A stretch of DNA of 13,383 bases from Basidiobolus heterosporus B8920 (GCA_000697455.1 JNET01032000.1:1-13383), one strand, 5' to 3'; shown: positions 1 through 8,568, counted from the first letter of the stretch. Numbers and translations are program-made. Notes: generated by a model from the sequence alone, not told the origin.

Positions 1-1689
1 TGAGAGATTTTGTGATGAACTTGATGAATGGTGAAAGTCGTTTTCCAAGCTCAGGATCGTACTCAACGACTGTCAATAGAACACTACGGGTACTACGATT
101 TTGCGTTAAATTATAGTTTTCCCGGTGTTTGTTATCTATCACATTACTTACTATACAGTTGGTTTTCTTAGGCAACCTTCGAGCAGATCATCCATTTGCA
201 TATTTGTCAGTAGTACATCTTCTTTCGTGTAGTAGTTTTTGACAAAGTATTTAAGCCACGCGGCTACAAGTAGGGAGATGTGTTAAATAAATGTCTGCAC
301 ACATAAAGAGAGTTCACTCGACGTACTCAAAGTAAGTAGATAGCTGGTGCTTCTGTTAGGGCGTTTAACAGTCTGGATACAAAGATGTCAGTGGGTAACA
401 AGAAAGAAATGTTGATTCCGATAGAGAATAACCTCTTCTTGGAGTAACACGCTGGCGCTGATATTGTTGAATGCGGCTGAGGAATCAGAGGTTAGAGAAT
501 GAGCTAATTCATTAGGGAAAAGAGACACCTTACCTTCATCGTAATCAAACTGATCTAAAATGCCAGCAATTAAATCGTCACCGAAACTCTTCCACGCTCC
601 GTCGAATTTTTGCAAGAGTGGAGTCCATAATGCGAGCAAATCTTGAGACAAATTAAGTTCCGGAAGAGTTGACCGTTTCCTAGAAATGAAATTAGAGACG
701 ATAGCTTGAACACATTTCATTCCCCCTACTCACTTTTTTCCAGCTGGTACTAGAAAGCCATTCTCTAATAGAACTGGTATCAGCATGAGTTTGAGCGTCT
801 CTGAATCATTCAAGGACACAATCTCTCTTAGAGCTTTTTGTGAAGGAGAGTTTTCTGCGGTCGGGTTCATGGTTCTTTTGGGATCTAAAGCATTCGGTTA
901 GGTACCTAAAGTCAAATTGGAATGAAAACAATAGTCAAGTACCCTTAGCGAATTGCTTGCCGAGGTCTTTATAAGTCGAAAGTTGCTCGCGTATCTCTGA
1001 AATACAGTCTGGATATGTTTTTTTGACAGACCAGTAATTGTCATTCAACCATTGCAAGGCCTATCAGATATCGTTACTCAACCATATTGGAACTTCAATG
1101 TTTTTCGAGAGATACCATACTTGTTGACAACCAGTGCGTAACGTTTGCAAGCTTGGCAGGTTTTCGTGGGTACCTGCATGTCTTAGATCAACAAACCAGG
1201 CTGGTAAGTTTAGCCTATCTGCTAAACCAGCCACTGACTGAGCAAACTGTTTGTTTTGTTCAGCATCTACAAGTCCATTTACAAATCTACGCTACGAATT
1301 AGCTCTGAGATATTATTCTATCTTAACAGAATAAGAGTTACCTAATAAATATCATGGTGTACATTAATCTCAATTCATGGCTTGAAATTCGTCCAGACTC
1401 AAAATAATCTCTCAAGGAAACCTCTACAAAGCCTGCAGTTGCCTCAACAGCTTGGGGCACTCTTCCACGACTTTTCCATGCTTTAACCTAAAAGTGAAAG
1501 TATTATGAAATGAGTGTGTTTCTATAAACAGTGTATAAACTTGTCCAATTCATATTACAGAGAAATACTCACTCTCTTAACACCTAGTTCTCGTAAATGA
1601 AGGTCGGGGGCCTCAGCATATAACCAGCCGTACACTTGTTCGTACTCGTCATTGCTTGTCCAGGGGATGATGCGTGGAGGTAGTGGCAT
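1..1689 (-). CDS. LAS1: LAS1 pre-rRNA processing endonuclease (HEPN family), 3' end off the window
   Basis: Las1 is the nuclear/nucleolar HEPN RNase that, with the Grc3 kinase, cuts the ITS2 spacer during large-subunit rRNA maturation. Exons read on the minus strand: 1689-1573, 1487-1342, 1286-1121, 1060-943, 884-734, 679-534, 263-152 and 92-1 (partial). The N-terminus carries the family hallmarks PWTSNDEYEQVYGWLYAEAP and RVKAWKSRGRVPQAVEAT (about residues 9-56). The HEPN catalytic motif RHAGTH lies near residues 123-128, followed by ENLPSL and, in the next exon, LQWLNDNYW. The helical C-terminal part includes GFLVPAGKK and AWLKYFVKNYY. All splice phases agree. Most introns are 54-85 bp; the one joining 534 to 263 is 270 bp and is the least certain junction, because a nearer acceptor at 477 is also in phase but leads to an early stop (TGA at 390-388). 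About 349 residues lie in the window. Identity is secure; the 3' exon set is moderately secure. Confidence 0.9.
264..533 (-). other. LAS1 intron with competing 3' splice sites
   Basis: The donor GTAAGG begins at 533. Two acceptors are phase-compatible. The near one ends at 477 (CTAAC branch-like site, then CCTCAG; a 57-bp intron) and opens a short frame that stops at 390-388. The far one ends at 264 (TTGTAG; 270 bp) and leads directly into the conserved AWLKYFV segment. The far acceptor is needed for full-length protein unless an unseen mini-exon exists. I looked for in-phase mini-exons in between and found only ones containing a stop. Confidence 0.55.
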
Positions 1690-2104
1690 TTCAGATAGCA
1701 ATAATGGCTACAGCTGAAGGTAACTCTTTAATGAGTGCACATTAATACTTTGATTTTTTTCTTTTTTTCTTTTAGATTAACCATAGGAAAGCATAAATAC
1801 TATGTAACTAAGTACAATATCCTGATTAAACTTAGCATTAATGCGTCTACACTAACTCTATTGCTAATCAGCCAAATAGCTGTATTCGATATATTCAATT
1901 ATCTCAGTGCTCAATGAAATGGCAAATTTATTATTTAATGAAAATGAGACGAAGAGTATATGCTGATGTTTAAAACATTGAAAAAGTTCTAAGAATGAGG
2001 TGAGCACAATGCATCCTAAGTTACTACTCTCTTCGCAGAGGTGACTACAGAGATATTGTGGAAACATGGAAAGCAGAGATAATAGAGCAAGAGTTCAATA
2101 TAGT
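1690..2104. other. Intergenic: LAS1 promoter side and uL14m 3' flank
   Basis: No gene is supported here. The stretch lies between the LAS1 start and the uL14m stop, both on the minus strand, so it should hold the uL14m 3'UTR and the LAS1 promoter. A run of pyrimidines on the plus strand (about 1750-1774; purine-rich on the transcribed-sense minus strand) is the only compositional oddity. Open frames at 1735-1917 (+) and 1864-2067 (-) show no recognisable protein character and are best read as chance. Confidence 0.6.
1927..1932 (-). terminator. Candidate AATAAA poly(A) signal for uL14m
   Basis: The plus-strand sequence tttatt reads AATAAA on the minus strand, about 175 bp after the uL14m stop codon. 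The motif is short and the region AT-rich, so this is only a candidate. Confidence 0.35.
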
Positions 2105-2497
2105 TTAGATAACTTTGGGTGCCAAAGAGATAAGTTTCATCCACTGCTTTTGACGGAGCTCACCAGCAACGAGTCCCAAAACTCGAGTACCGAGTGGCTG
2201 TTTGTTGTTATTTAGAAGGATGCAGGCGTTGTCGTCGAAACGAATATAGCGGCCATCGGGTCTACGAGTTTCTTTCTTAGTACGAACAATTAAAGCGTGA
2301 CGAACATCACCTTTCTTAATTTTGGCGGCAACGTTGGTGCCTTGGAAGCCTTGAGTAATAGGTCTGGCTTTCTTGACAGCAACTACAATTTCGTCACCAA
2401 TATGTCCAACTTTAGCACCTTTGAGGACCTTAATGCATTCTACCAAAGTAGCTCCAGAGTTATCAATGACGTTAATGACGCTCTTTAACTGAATCAT
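2105..2497 (-). CDS. MRPL38: Mitochondrial large-subunit ribosomal protein uL14m
   Basis: This is a single-exon, 130-residue protein of the bacterial/organellar uL14 family, a component of the mitochondrial 54S subunit that sits near the interface with the small subunit. The start MIQLKSVINVIDNSGA (residues 1-16) followed by ECIKVLKG is the L14 signature. RPDGRYIRFDDNACILL, LGTRVLGLVAGELR and the terminal ISLAPKVI match the family along its whole length. The N-terminus begins directly at the mature-type L14 start with no obvious cleavable presequence, as I recall for yeast Mrpl38. No intron is needed, unlike most neighbours. The gene is divergent from TAF7 across 255 bp. The cytosolic uL14 (Rpl23 in yeast) is longer at the N-terminus and differs in sequence, so the mitochondrial assignment is firm. 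The symbol follows yeast; animals call it MRPL14. Confidence 0.95.
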   Translation of the reverse strand: MIQLKSVINVIDNSGATLVECIKVLKGAKVGHIGDEIVVAVKKARPITQGFQGTNVAAKIKKGDVRHALIVRTKKETRRPDGRYIRFDDNACILLNNNKQPLGTRVLGLVAGELRQKQWMKLISLAPKVI

Positions 2498-2752
2498 AGT
2501 AACAGTGGTGCGGGGAAACTAAATCGAGTTCAAAGAAACACTGGGCAACTTTTGAACAAACTTTTTCCAAGGGATCATTTCTTGAATCCGTCGAAATTTT
2601 TTTAGCAGGTGATGCATCAAAATAGCATTCTGGTAAAATACCCAAATGACCGAATCAATATAGTTAAACCAATTAACATTGACTTGATAATTTATACATA
2701 ATTGTAAATAGATGAATAGATAATAACTTAGGCTTAGTCTCTTGGTACTCGA
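2498..2752. promoter_or_regulatory. Bidirectional promoter region between uL14m and TAF7
   Basis: The 255 bp between the two start codons must serve both divergent genes. The right half (about 2650-2730) is AT-rich. I see no clear TATA box or named factor site. The 136-codon minus-strand open frame at 2519-2929 crosses this promoter and the TAF7 first exon and looks like a shadow. Confidence 0.55.
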
Positions 2753-4269
2753 ATGTCCACAACTACGAAAGTCCGAAACAAAAGCACAAATGACCATCAC
2801 CCAGACTCTAGTACACGACGTAAAGGATCCGACAAGATAAAGATTAAATTTCGTGAAGCACAAAAAACCAGTGTAGCCGAGGGTGAAGAAGATGAGGATG
2901 ATGAAAGAGCTGCTGCCATAGAAGAGCATTTTGTGCTGAGATTAACTAACAAAGAAGCAGCAGATAAGCTAAGAAAGTACGTACAAGATAGAGATATCCC
3001 TGAAGATACCGGCTTCATGTTCAAAGGTAACAATAAATTTTCGTAAGGCCAGATCGTAGATCTCTTTCATGACATACAGGCCTTCTAATCCCAAGCCTTT
3101 TTGCTAAACATTTATGTTTCATTTGAAAACTAGACAATCGAACGGGGACATTTCACTTTGATGGAGTTGTGTTTGACACAAAACTTGTAGATCTGCCAAC
3201 CATTACCGAAACTCAGAAAACTTTAGATAATAAGAGAATGTTCAAAATAGCCGATGTGTGCCAGGTTTATATTTGTTTAACAATATCCCTATTTTCTCCA
3301 CTAAAAATCTTATTTCTTTATTGCAGATGTTAGTAGTCGACGGCATTCACAAAGAGGGAGAACAACCAAAGACGCGACACCCAAATCCAGATGATTTTGT
3401 CTGGGCTGATGGGTTAACGAGGCCATTGAAAAATTGTCGTAGGAGAAGATTCAGAAAGAGAGTTTCGAAAAGGGTGAGTTGTCTTTGAATAGACTTTAAA
3501 TAGACTTGCTTTAAAACATTCACCTTACTAGACTATAGAAGTAGTAGAACGAGAAGTTGAACGACTACTACAAGAAGACGCTCAAGCCGAGGATGTTCAG
3601 TACGGTAAGATACTTATGGTTTTTGATTTATATAGGCTCACACCATTGATCACCACTCAATTAGAGGTTCACGACCTTCATGATGGAGGCTACGGAGATG
3701 AATCTGAAGTTGGCACGCCCGAACCATTTACAAGTCACGACAACTTCGGTAGCAGCGATGCTGAAACCGAGGAAGTTGCGCCACAAGAGCAAGATGATGA
3801 GGATGACTCTGATTTGGATCTGGCAGCAGAAATCGATAGAGGATTAGAAGAACTGGAAGAAGAGGAAACCGCAGAGGTAGAGCTTGAGGAAGTGGATATA
3901 AACATGGATCGTGACGAAATAGAAAAGGATGAAGAGAGTGAAGATGAGGACGAAGATGAAGATGAAGAAAGTGGATCAGATAATGAAGAGCAAGATAGAG
4001 AGCTTCTACAGCAGAAGGAATTACTGACCGACAAAGTATCGGAACTCGAGTCCTCCATTAATAAAAAGAGAGGGGAGCTCTTCTCAGCACGAAACATTCT
4101 TATTAAGGTAAGGGTTGAAGGGCATGTGAGTATGTTGACTTTACTCACTCATTGACTTTGCAATTGTTAGCGACGTCACGAAGGGCAAATCAAGATATGG
4201 CAATCAGAACTGGAGCAGAACAGAGCTCTATTGGAGGATGTACAACGAAAGCTCAGCAAAAACAAATAA
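2753..4269 (+). CDS. TAF7: TFIID subunit TAF7 (TAFII55 family)
   Basis: TAF7 belongs to the RNA polymerase II general factor TFIID, where it pairs with TAF1. Six exons: 2753-3026, 3134-3264, 3327-3473, 3532-3604, 3665-4107 and 4171-4269. They encode 388 residues with consistent phases; introns are 58-107 bp. The TAFII55 N-terminal domain spans roughly residues 57-210: EEHFVLRL opens it, followed by DNRTGTFHFDGVVFDTKLVD, LPTITETQKTLD, DVCQMLVV, and the basic cluster NCRRRRFRKRVSKR after FVWADGLTRPL, all family hallmarks. A long Asp/Glu-rich stretch (about 235-310) and a charged, coiled-coil-like C-terminus (about 320-388) follow, as in other TAF7 proteins. The N-terminal 56 residues are low-complexity and lineage-specific. 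The start is the first ATG before the domain and fits the first exon frame. The third-exon frame alone would miss the domain, so the spliced model is needed. Confidence 0.95.
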
Positions 4270-4313
4270 TTCAAGTGATCGCATTCGAATATTACTGTAT
4301 AGCTACCTATTAT

Positions 4314-4319
4314 AATAAA
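4314..4319 (+). terminator. Candidate AATAAA poly(A) signal of TAF7
   Basis: AATAAA occurs 45 bp after the TAF7 stop codon, in an AT-rich tract ending near 4345. Position and strand fit a polyadenylation signal. Confidence 0.5.
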
Positions 4320-4486
4320 TATTATAAAAATACAAGTTAATTTTAACAGCCATCAATAGTAATTAATATTCACCGAAAATACTTTAAGAATTCAAATGAA
4401 CCACCAATCAGAGGAGCGGAAACCAATTTTTTACTCATTGTTTACTAGCAATATCATCATGAGGGTTCAGATTCAGTAAGTGTAGT

Positions 4487-4503
4487 GGGTGGTTGTGGGG
4501 TGG
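4487..4503 (+). other. G-rich tract with possible two-tetrad G-quadruplex
   Basis: GGGTGGTTGTGGGGTGG has four G-runs of at least two with short loops. It lies just before the AGCACCC tandem array in the EF-2 upstream region. Two-tetrad structures are weak, so the biological meaning is open. Confidence 0.35.
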
Positions 4504-4543
4504 ATCAGATGTGTGTAGTACAGGCGTATTATTAGTGTTTGGG

Positions 4544-4585
4544 AGCATCTAGCACCCAGCACCCAGCATACAGCACCCAGCACAC
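4544..4585 (+). repeat. Six tandem copies of a 7-bp AGCACCC-like unit
   Basis: Reading from 4544 the units are AGCATCT, AGCACCC, AGCACCC, AGCATAC, AGCACCC, AGCACAC. All begin AGCA, and three are identical. The array lies about 680 bp before the EF-2 start codon. It could be a minisatellite or a cluster of factor sites. Confidence 0.85.
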
Positions 4586-5170
4586 GTTGGAATGGCCATC
4601 GCAGTACTTTTCACCATTTTTGATTGAGGCTGGCCCATGAATCCCATCTAGACTACATCGCTCCATACAACGCACCATCGCCACATCGAATATTCCATCC
4701 TGCTTCATTTTGTCTCCTTATCATTTTTCCTCGTAATCAACACTATTTTGGTTTTTTGTGATTTACAGTGATCAGTGAGTCTTACGCGTTGCTCACTCTA
4801 TCAATACACAAAACGAACGCATTGATTAAGAAGCCACATCGTGGAAAGAGCGTACCTGCTCTGATCGGATTTACTTCACACCACACTTGTATGGAAGTGT
4901 TGTGCCTTGTAGATCATCATAATTATCACACATAAAATATCCACACTTACTGTACCGCATATCTGATTTTTTTATTGGGATGGGGTCAGCATATTTAGAC
5001 ATGGTGTCCATTAAGCAAGGCTATTCATTGGAGGAGAGGGTCACAATCATCCCAGAGTATATTTCACATATACCAATGACAATAAAAAAACGCTTATTAA
5101 TCGCTTATCAGACCAAGGGGATTGGTTGAAAAAAAAAATTATACCGCAATTTGATTGAACGAGCGCGTAG

Positions 5171-5176
5171 TATAAG
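5171..5176 (+). promoter_or_regulatory. EF2: TATA-like element of EF-2
   Basis: TATAAG lies 91 bp before the EF-2 start codon, with an inverted CCAAT box (ATTGG, 5121-5125) 46 bp further upstream. Spacing fits a core promoter with a short leader. No transcript start is known from the sequence itself. Confidence 0.45.
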
Positions 5177-5261
5177 AGAAGAGTAGTATCGCAGAGTTCT
5201 CTTCCTTGGACATTTTGGCTCCATCGCTCCCATTCACACACTCCTGTAGTAGCAAGTCAAA

Positions 5262-7862
5262 ATGGTTAACTTCACTATTGGTATGTATTTGACATTCATG
5301 TTGTATGGTTTCGAAGAGCTTACTAATCGTTGATGCTTTCTTTTTCTGATAGACCAAATCCGTGGCCTTATGGACAAGGTTACTAACATTCGTAACATGT
5401 CCGTTATTGCTCACGTCGATCACGGAAAATCCACCCTTACCGATTCCCTTGTTTCCAAGGCCGGTATTATTTCCTCTGCCAGAGCTGGTGAAACTCGTTT
5501 CACTGATACTCGTCAGGATGAACAAGATCGTTGCATTACCATCAAGTCTACTGCTATCTCTATGTTCTTTGAGCTCCCCAAGGAAGATATTGGTGATGTC
5601 AAGCAAAAGACCGACGGTAACGAGTTCTTGATTAACTTGATCGATTCCCCCGGTCACGTCGATTTCTCCTCTGAAGTTACCGCTGCCCTCCGTGTCACCG
5701 ATGGTGCCTTAGTCGTCGTTGACTGCGTTTCCGGTGTATCCGTCCAAACTGAGACTGTCTTGCGTCAGGCTCTTACTGAACGTATCAAGCCTGTTATCAT
5801 CATTAACAAGGTTGATCGTGCTCTTCTCGAATTGCAATTGAGCAAGGAAGATTTGTATACCTCTTTCCTTCGTACCATTGAATCCGTCAACGTTATCATC
5901 TCTACCTACTTCGACCCCATTCTTGGTGATGTCCAAGTCTACCCCGAACGCGGTACCGTTGCTTTCGGTTCCGGTCTTCACGGTTGGGGTTTCACCTTGA
6001 GACAATTCGCTCACCGTTATGCCAAGAAGTTCGGTGTTGACAAGGATAAGATGATGGCCAAGCTCTGGGGTGAGAACTACTTCAACCCTGCCACCCGCAA
6101 GTGGACCAACAAGGGTGTTGATGCCAACGGTAAGCCCCTCGAACGTGCTTTCTGTATGTTCGCCTTGGATCCTATCTTCAAGCTCTTCGATTCTATCATG
6201 AACTTCAAGAAGGAACAAACTGCCACTATGTTGGAGAAGTTGGAAGTTCCCCTCAAGTCCGACGAAAAGGATTTGGAAGGAAAGGCCCTTCTCAAGGTTG
6301 TCATGCGCAAATTCTTGCCTGCTGCTGATGCTTTGTTGGAGATGATTGTCATCCACTTGCCTTCCCCTGTTACTGCCCAAAGATACAGAGCTGAATTCTT
6401 GTACGAAGGTCCTCAAGATGATCACTGTGCTGAAGGTATCCGTAACTGTGATCCTAAGGGTCCTCTTATGTTGTACGTCTCCAAGATGGTTCCTACCTCC
6501 GATAAGGGACGTTTCTATGCTTTCGGTCGTGTCTTCTCCGGTACCGTCCGTTCCGGTCTTAAGGTCCGTATCCAAGGTCCTAACTACGAACCTGGAAAGA
6601 AGGAAGATTTGTTCATCAAGAACATCCAACGTACTATTCTTATGATGGGTCGTTATGTTGAACCCATTGAAGATTGTCCTGCTGGTAACATCGTTGGTCT
6701 CGTCGGTGTTGATCAATTCTTGCTCAAGTCTGGTACCATCACCACTGATGAGAACGCTCACAACCTTAAGGTCATGAAGTTCTCTGTCTCCCCTGTCGTT
6801 CAAGTCGCCGTTGAGGTCAAGAACGCCAACGATCTTCCCAAGCTTGTTGAAGGTTTGAAGCGTCTCTCCAAGTCCGATCCTTGCGTCCAATGCTACACCT
6901 CCGACTCTGGTGAACACATTGTTGCCGGTGCTGGTGAACTTCACTTGGAAATTTGCTTGAAGGATCTTGAAGAAGATCACGCTCAAGTTCCCATCAGAAC
7001 TGGTGACCCAGTCGTTCCTTACAAGGAAACTGTTCAAGCCGAATCATCTGTTGTTGCTCTTTCCAAGTCTCCCAACAAGCATAACCGTATCTTCATGAAG
7101 GCCTTCCCTATCCAAGAAGAGCTTGCTCAAGATATTGATGACGGTAAGATCACTCCTCGTGACGATTTCAAGGCCCGTGCTCGTGTCCTCGCTGAAGAAT
7201 ACGGATGGGATGTTACTGATGCCCGTAAGATCTGGTGCTTCGGTCCCGATACCAACGGACCCAATCTTTTGGTTGATGTCACCAAGGGTGTCCAATACCT
7301 TAACGAAATCAAGGATTCCTGCGTCGCTGCCTTCCAATGGGCCACCAAGGAAGGTGTCTGCGCTGAGGAACAGATGCGCGGTTGCCGTTTCAACGTCATG
7401 GATGTTGTTCTCCACGCTGATGCTATCCATCGTGGTGGAGGTCAAATTATCCCTACTTGCCGTCGTGTTATCTACGCTTCTTCCTTGGTTGCTGAACCTG
7501 GTCTTCTCGAGCCTGTCTACCTTGTCGAAATCCAATGCCCTGAAACTGCCATGGGTGGTATTTACGGTGTATTGAACAGACGTCGTGGTCACGTCATCTC
7601 TGAGGAACAACGTCCTGGTACTCCTCTCTACAACGTCAAGGCCTACTTGCCCGTTAACGAATCCTTCGGTTTCACCGCTGATCTTCGTTCCAACACTGGT
7701 GGTCAAGCCTTCCCTCAATGTGTCTTCGATCACTGGCAATTGATGAACGGATCTCCTCTTGATGGTACCTCCAAGGTTGGTGAAATCGTCAAGGCTATCC
7801 GTAAGAGAAAGGGTCTTGCTGAAGAGATTCCTCCTCTTGATCGTTTCCTTGATAAATTATAA
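5262..7862 (+). CDS. EF2: Translation elongation factor 2 (eEF-2)
   Basis: eEF-2 is the cytosolic GTPase that drives ribosomal translocation. Exon 1 is 5262-5280 (MVNFTI plus one base); a 72-bp intron with a TACTAAT branch-like site follows; exon 2 is 5353-7862. The product has 842 residues, the same length as yeast EF-2. The start at 5262 is preferred over the ATG at 5370 because [14 protein letters not shown] is the conserved N-terminus. Visible motifs are the P-loop AHVDHGKS (26-33), the switch region with Thr57 in [12 protein letters not shown] (the site equivalent to the eEF-2 kinase target), DSPGH, NKVD, and [13 protein letters not shown] with the diphthamide histidine at residue 699. 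Codon use is strongly skewed (Lys mostly AAG, Arg mostly CGT or AGA), unlike its neighbours, which signals very high expression. No breaks are seen. Long open frames antisense to it are by-products of this codon bias. Confidence 0.98.
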
Positions 7863-7912
7863 ATTAGTTTTTTAAACAGTGATTGAATAACAGTTCTGTC
7901 ACTAAACTTGTT

Positions 7913-7918
7913 AATAAA
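7913..7918 (+). terminator. EF2: Candidate AATAAA poly(A) signal of EF-2
   Basis: AATAAA lies 51 bp after the EF-2 stop codon in an AT-rich tail, in the right place and strand for a polyadenylation signal. Confidence 0.55.
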
Positions 7919-8050
7919 TGAATTTATTAAAGATATTCATTCAAACATGGTCGTAATTCGTAAATTATATTTTCCATATGGTGGCATATGGTTTTAGGAG
8001 TGTTACCATCAGGTTTGCAATATGCTTAGTGGCTTTTTGAACATTAAACG

Positions 8051-8269
8051 TCAATCTATCATATTCGTACCACTTAGAACGTGTTCCTGGGAAATCAGTA
8101 TGACTGCACTTGGTTTAATCTGGTCTTTGCTGAGAACATCTGAATAGTTCCACCTAATACTAAATAGTGTTTCAGAGTTGTTGTTCATTAAAGTAAAATT
8201 TACGTAAGATGTAGGAGCAGATATAGACCAACAAACCCACATTGGGTTTGACGGTGAGTAACTGTCCAA
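8051..8269 (-). other. Orphan 72-codon open frame, possible exon of an unknown protein
   Basis: A minus-strand frame without stops; its first ATG is within it, after SPSNP. It reads MWVCWSISAPTSYVNFTLMN and then NNSETLFSIRWNYS, with three potential N-glycosylation sites (NFT, NNS, NYS). That mixture is loosely like the Ig-like, Ser/Thr-rich segment of fungal cell-wall proteins (Kre9/KNH type), but I do not recognise a family, and no clear partner exons or signal peptide are visible. It may be an exon, a decayed gene or chance. The TTACGTAA site lies inside it. Confidence 0.15.
8200..8207. promoter_or_regulatory. TTACGTAA palindrome, candidate AP-1-like (Yap1/Pap1) bZIP site
   Basis: A perfect 8-bp palindrome, the known preferred site of fungal Pap1/Yap-type oxidative-stress bZIP factors, lies about 360 bp upstream of the peroxiredoxin start codon. 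The match is seen; the function is inferred from the neighbour. Confidence 0.4.
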
Positions 8270-8568
8270 ACTACTCTAGTTTACCGAAAAATTGAGTCCT
8301 TACACGGGATTATATGAAAGGCCACAGAGTGTAGTAAACATGTTAATGCTACCACAATTAGTGGACGTATTTTGTTGTAATCTTGAAATATACAAAGTTA
8401 TGGGATAACTCTAAGTATTATAACTTTTCTAATTTTTTTGATTAGGGGATTTCATCCACCATTGCTACTGTTTATCGATTTTAAGGGCAAGATCTCAGCC
8501 CATAAAACTTGACCTCTCCAGATACTTTCCTTTTTCCATTGCTTTACTCACTCTTGGATTGTTCGTGT

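Larger units (their letters stand above)
4270..5261 (+). promoter_or_regulatory. Intergenic: TAF7 3' flank and EF-2 promoter/leader
   Basis: This stretch of almost 1 kb has no supported gene. It holds, in order, the TAF7 poly(A) candidate, a G-rich tract (4487-4503), a 7-bp tandem repeat (4544-4585), a pyrimidine-leaning middle part, a CCAAT box (5073-5077), a pair of CGCTTAT words 11 bp apart (5091-5097, 5102-5108), an inverted CCAAT (5121-5125) and a TATA-like word (5171-5176). The size and site density suit a strong promoter for a highly expressed translation factor. Function is inferred from position only. Confidence 0.6.
7863..8568. other. Intergenic: EF-2 3' flank and peroxiredoxin promoter
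   Basis: About 700 bp without a confident gene. It contains the EF-2 poly(A) candidate, a CATATG-rich double motif (7974-7991), an orphan minus-strand reading frame (8051-8269), a palindromic TTACGTAA (8200-8207), a small perfect inverted repeat AGTTAT-GGG-ATAACT (8396-8410) and an AGGGG word (8444-8448) of the kind bound by stress factors in yeast. The last 280 bp are AT-rich and promoter-like. Confidence 0.5.

Noticed and set aside
1087-1302. 71-codon plus-strand frame
   Set aside because: It is antisense to LAS1 exon 3, which has conserved HEPN sequence on the minus strand.
2519-2929. 136-codon hydrophobic minus-strand frame
   Set aside because: It overlaps the TAF7 first exon and the divergent promoter, has no family resemblance, and its membrane-like look comes from AT-rich DNA.
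3735-4148. 137-codon minus-strand frame, almost pure serine in places
   Set aside because: It is the reverse reading of the Asp/Glu-rich stretch of TAF7 (GAT/GAG/GAA codons read back as serine and leucine codons).
4455-4480. tRNA-like T-arm word (GGTTCAGATTC) in the EF-2 upstream region
   Set aside because: The invariant T-loop purine-A pattern is broken, and no acceptor stem or anticodon arm can be drawn around it. No other tRNA candidate was found.
5281-5352. Possible C/D-box snoRNA in the EF-2 intron
   Set aside because: TGATGC and CTGA words are present, but they lie too close together at the 3' end for a snoRNA; CTGATAG is simply the acceptor region.
5370-5372. EF-2 start at the ATG at 5370
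   Set aside because: The conserved N-terminus MVNFTIDQIRGL is completed by a mini-exon at 5262-5280 with correct splice signals and phase.
5709-7037. 442-codon open frame antisense to EF-2
   Set aside because: It mirrors the codon-biased EF-2 exon; biased codon use removes stops from the opposite strand. No protein family character was seen. The same holds for 7044-7739 (-) and 5139-5657 (-).
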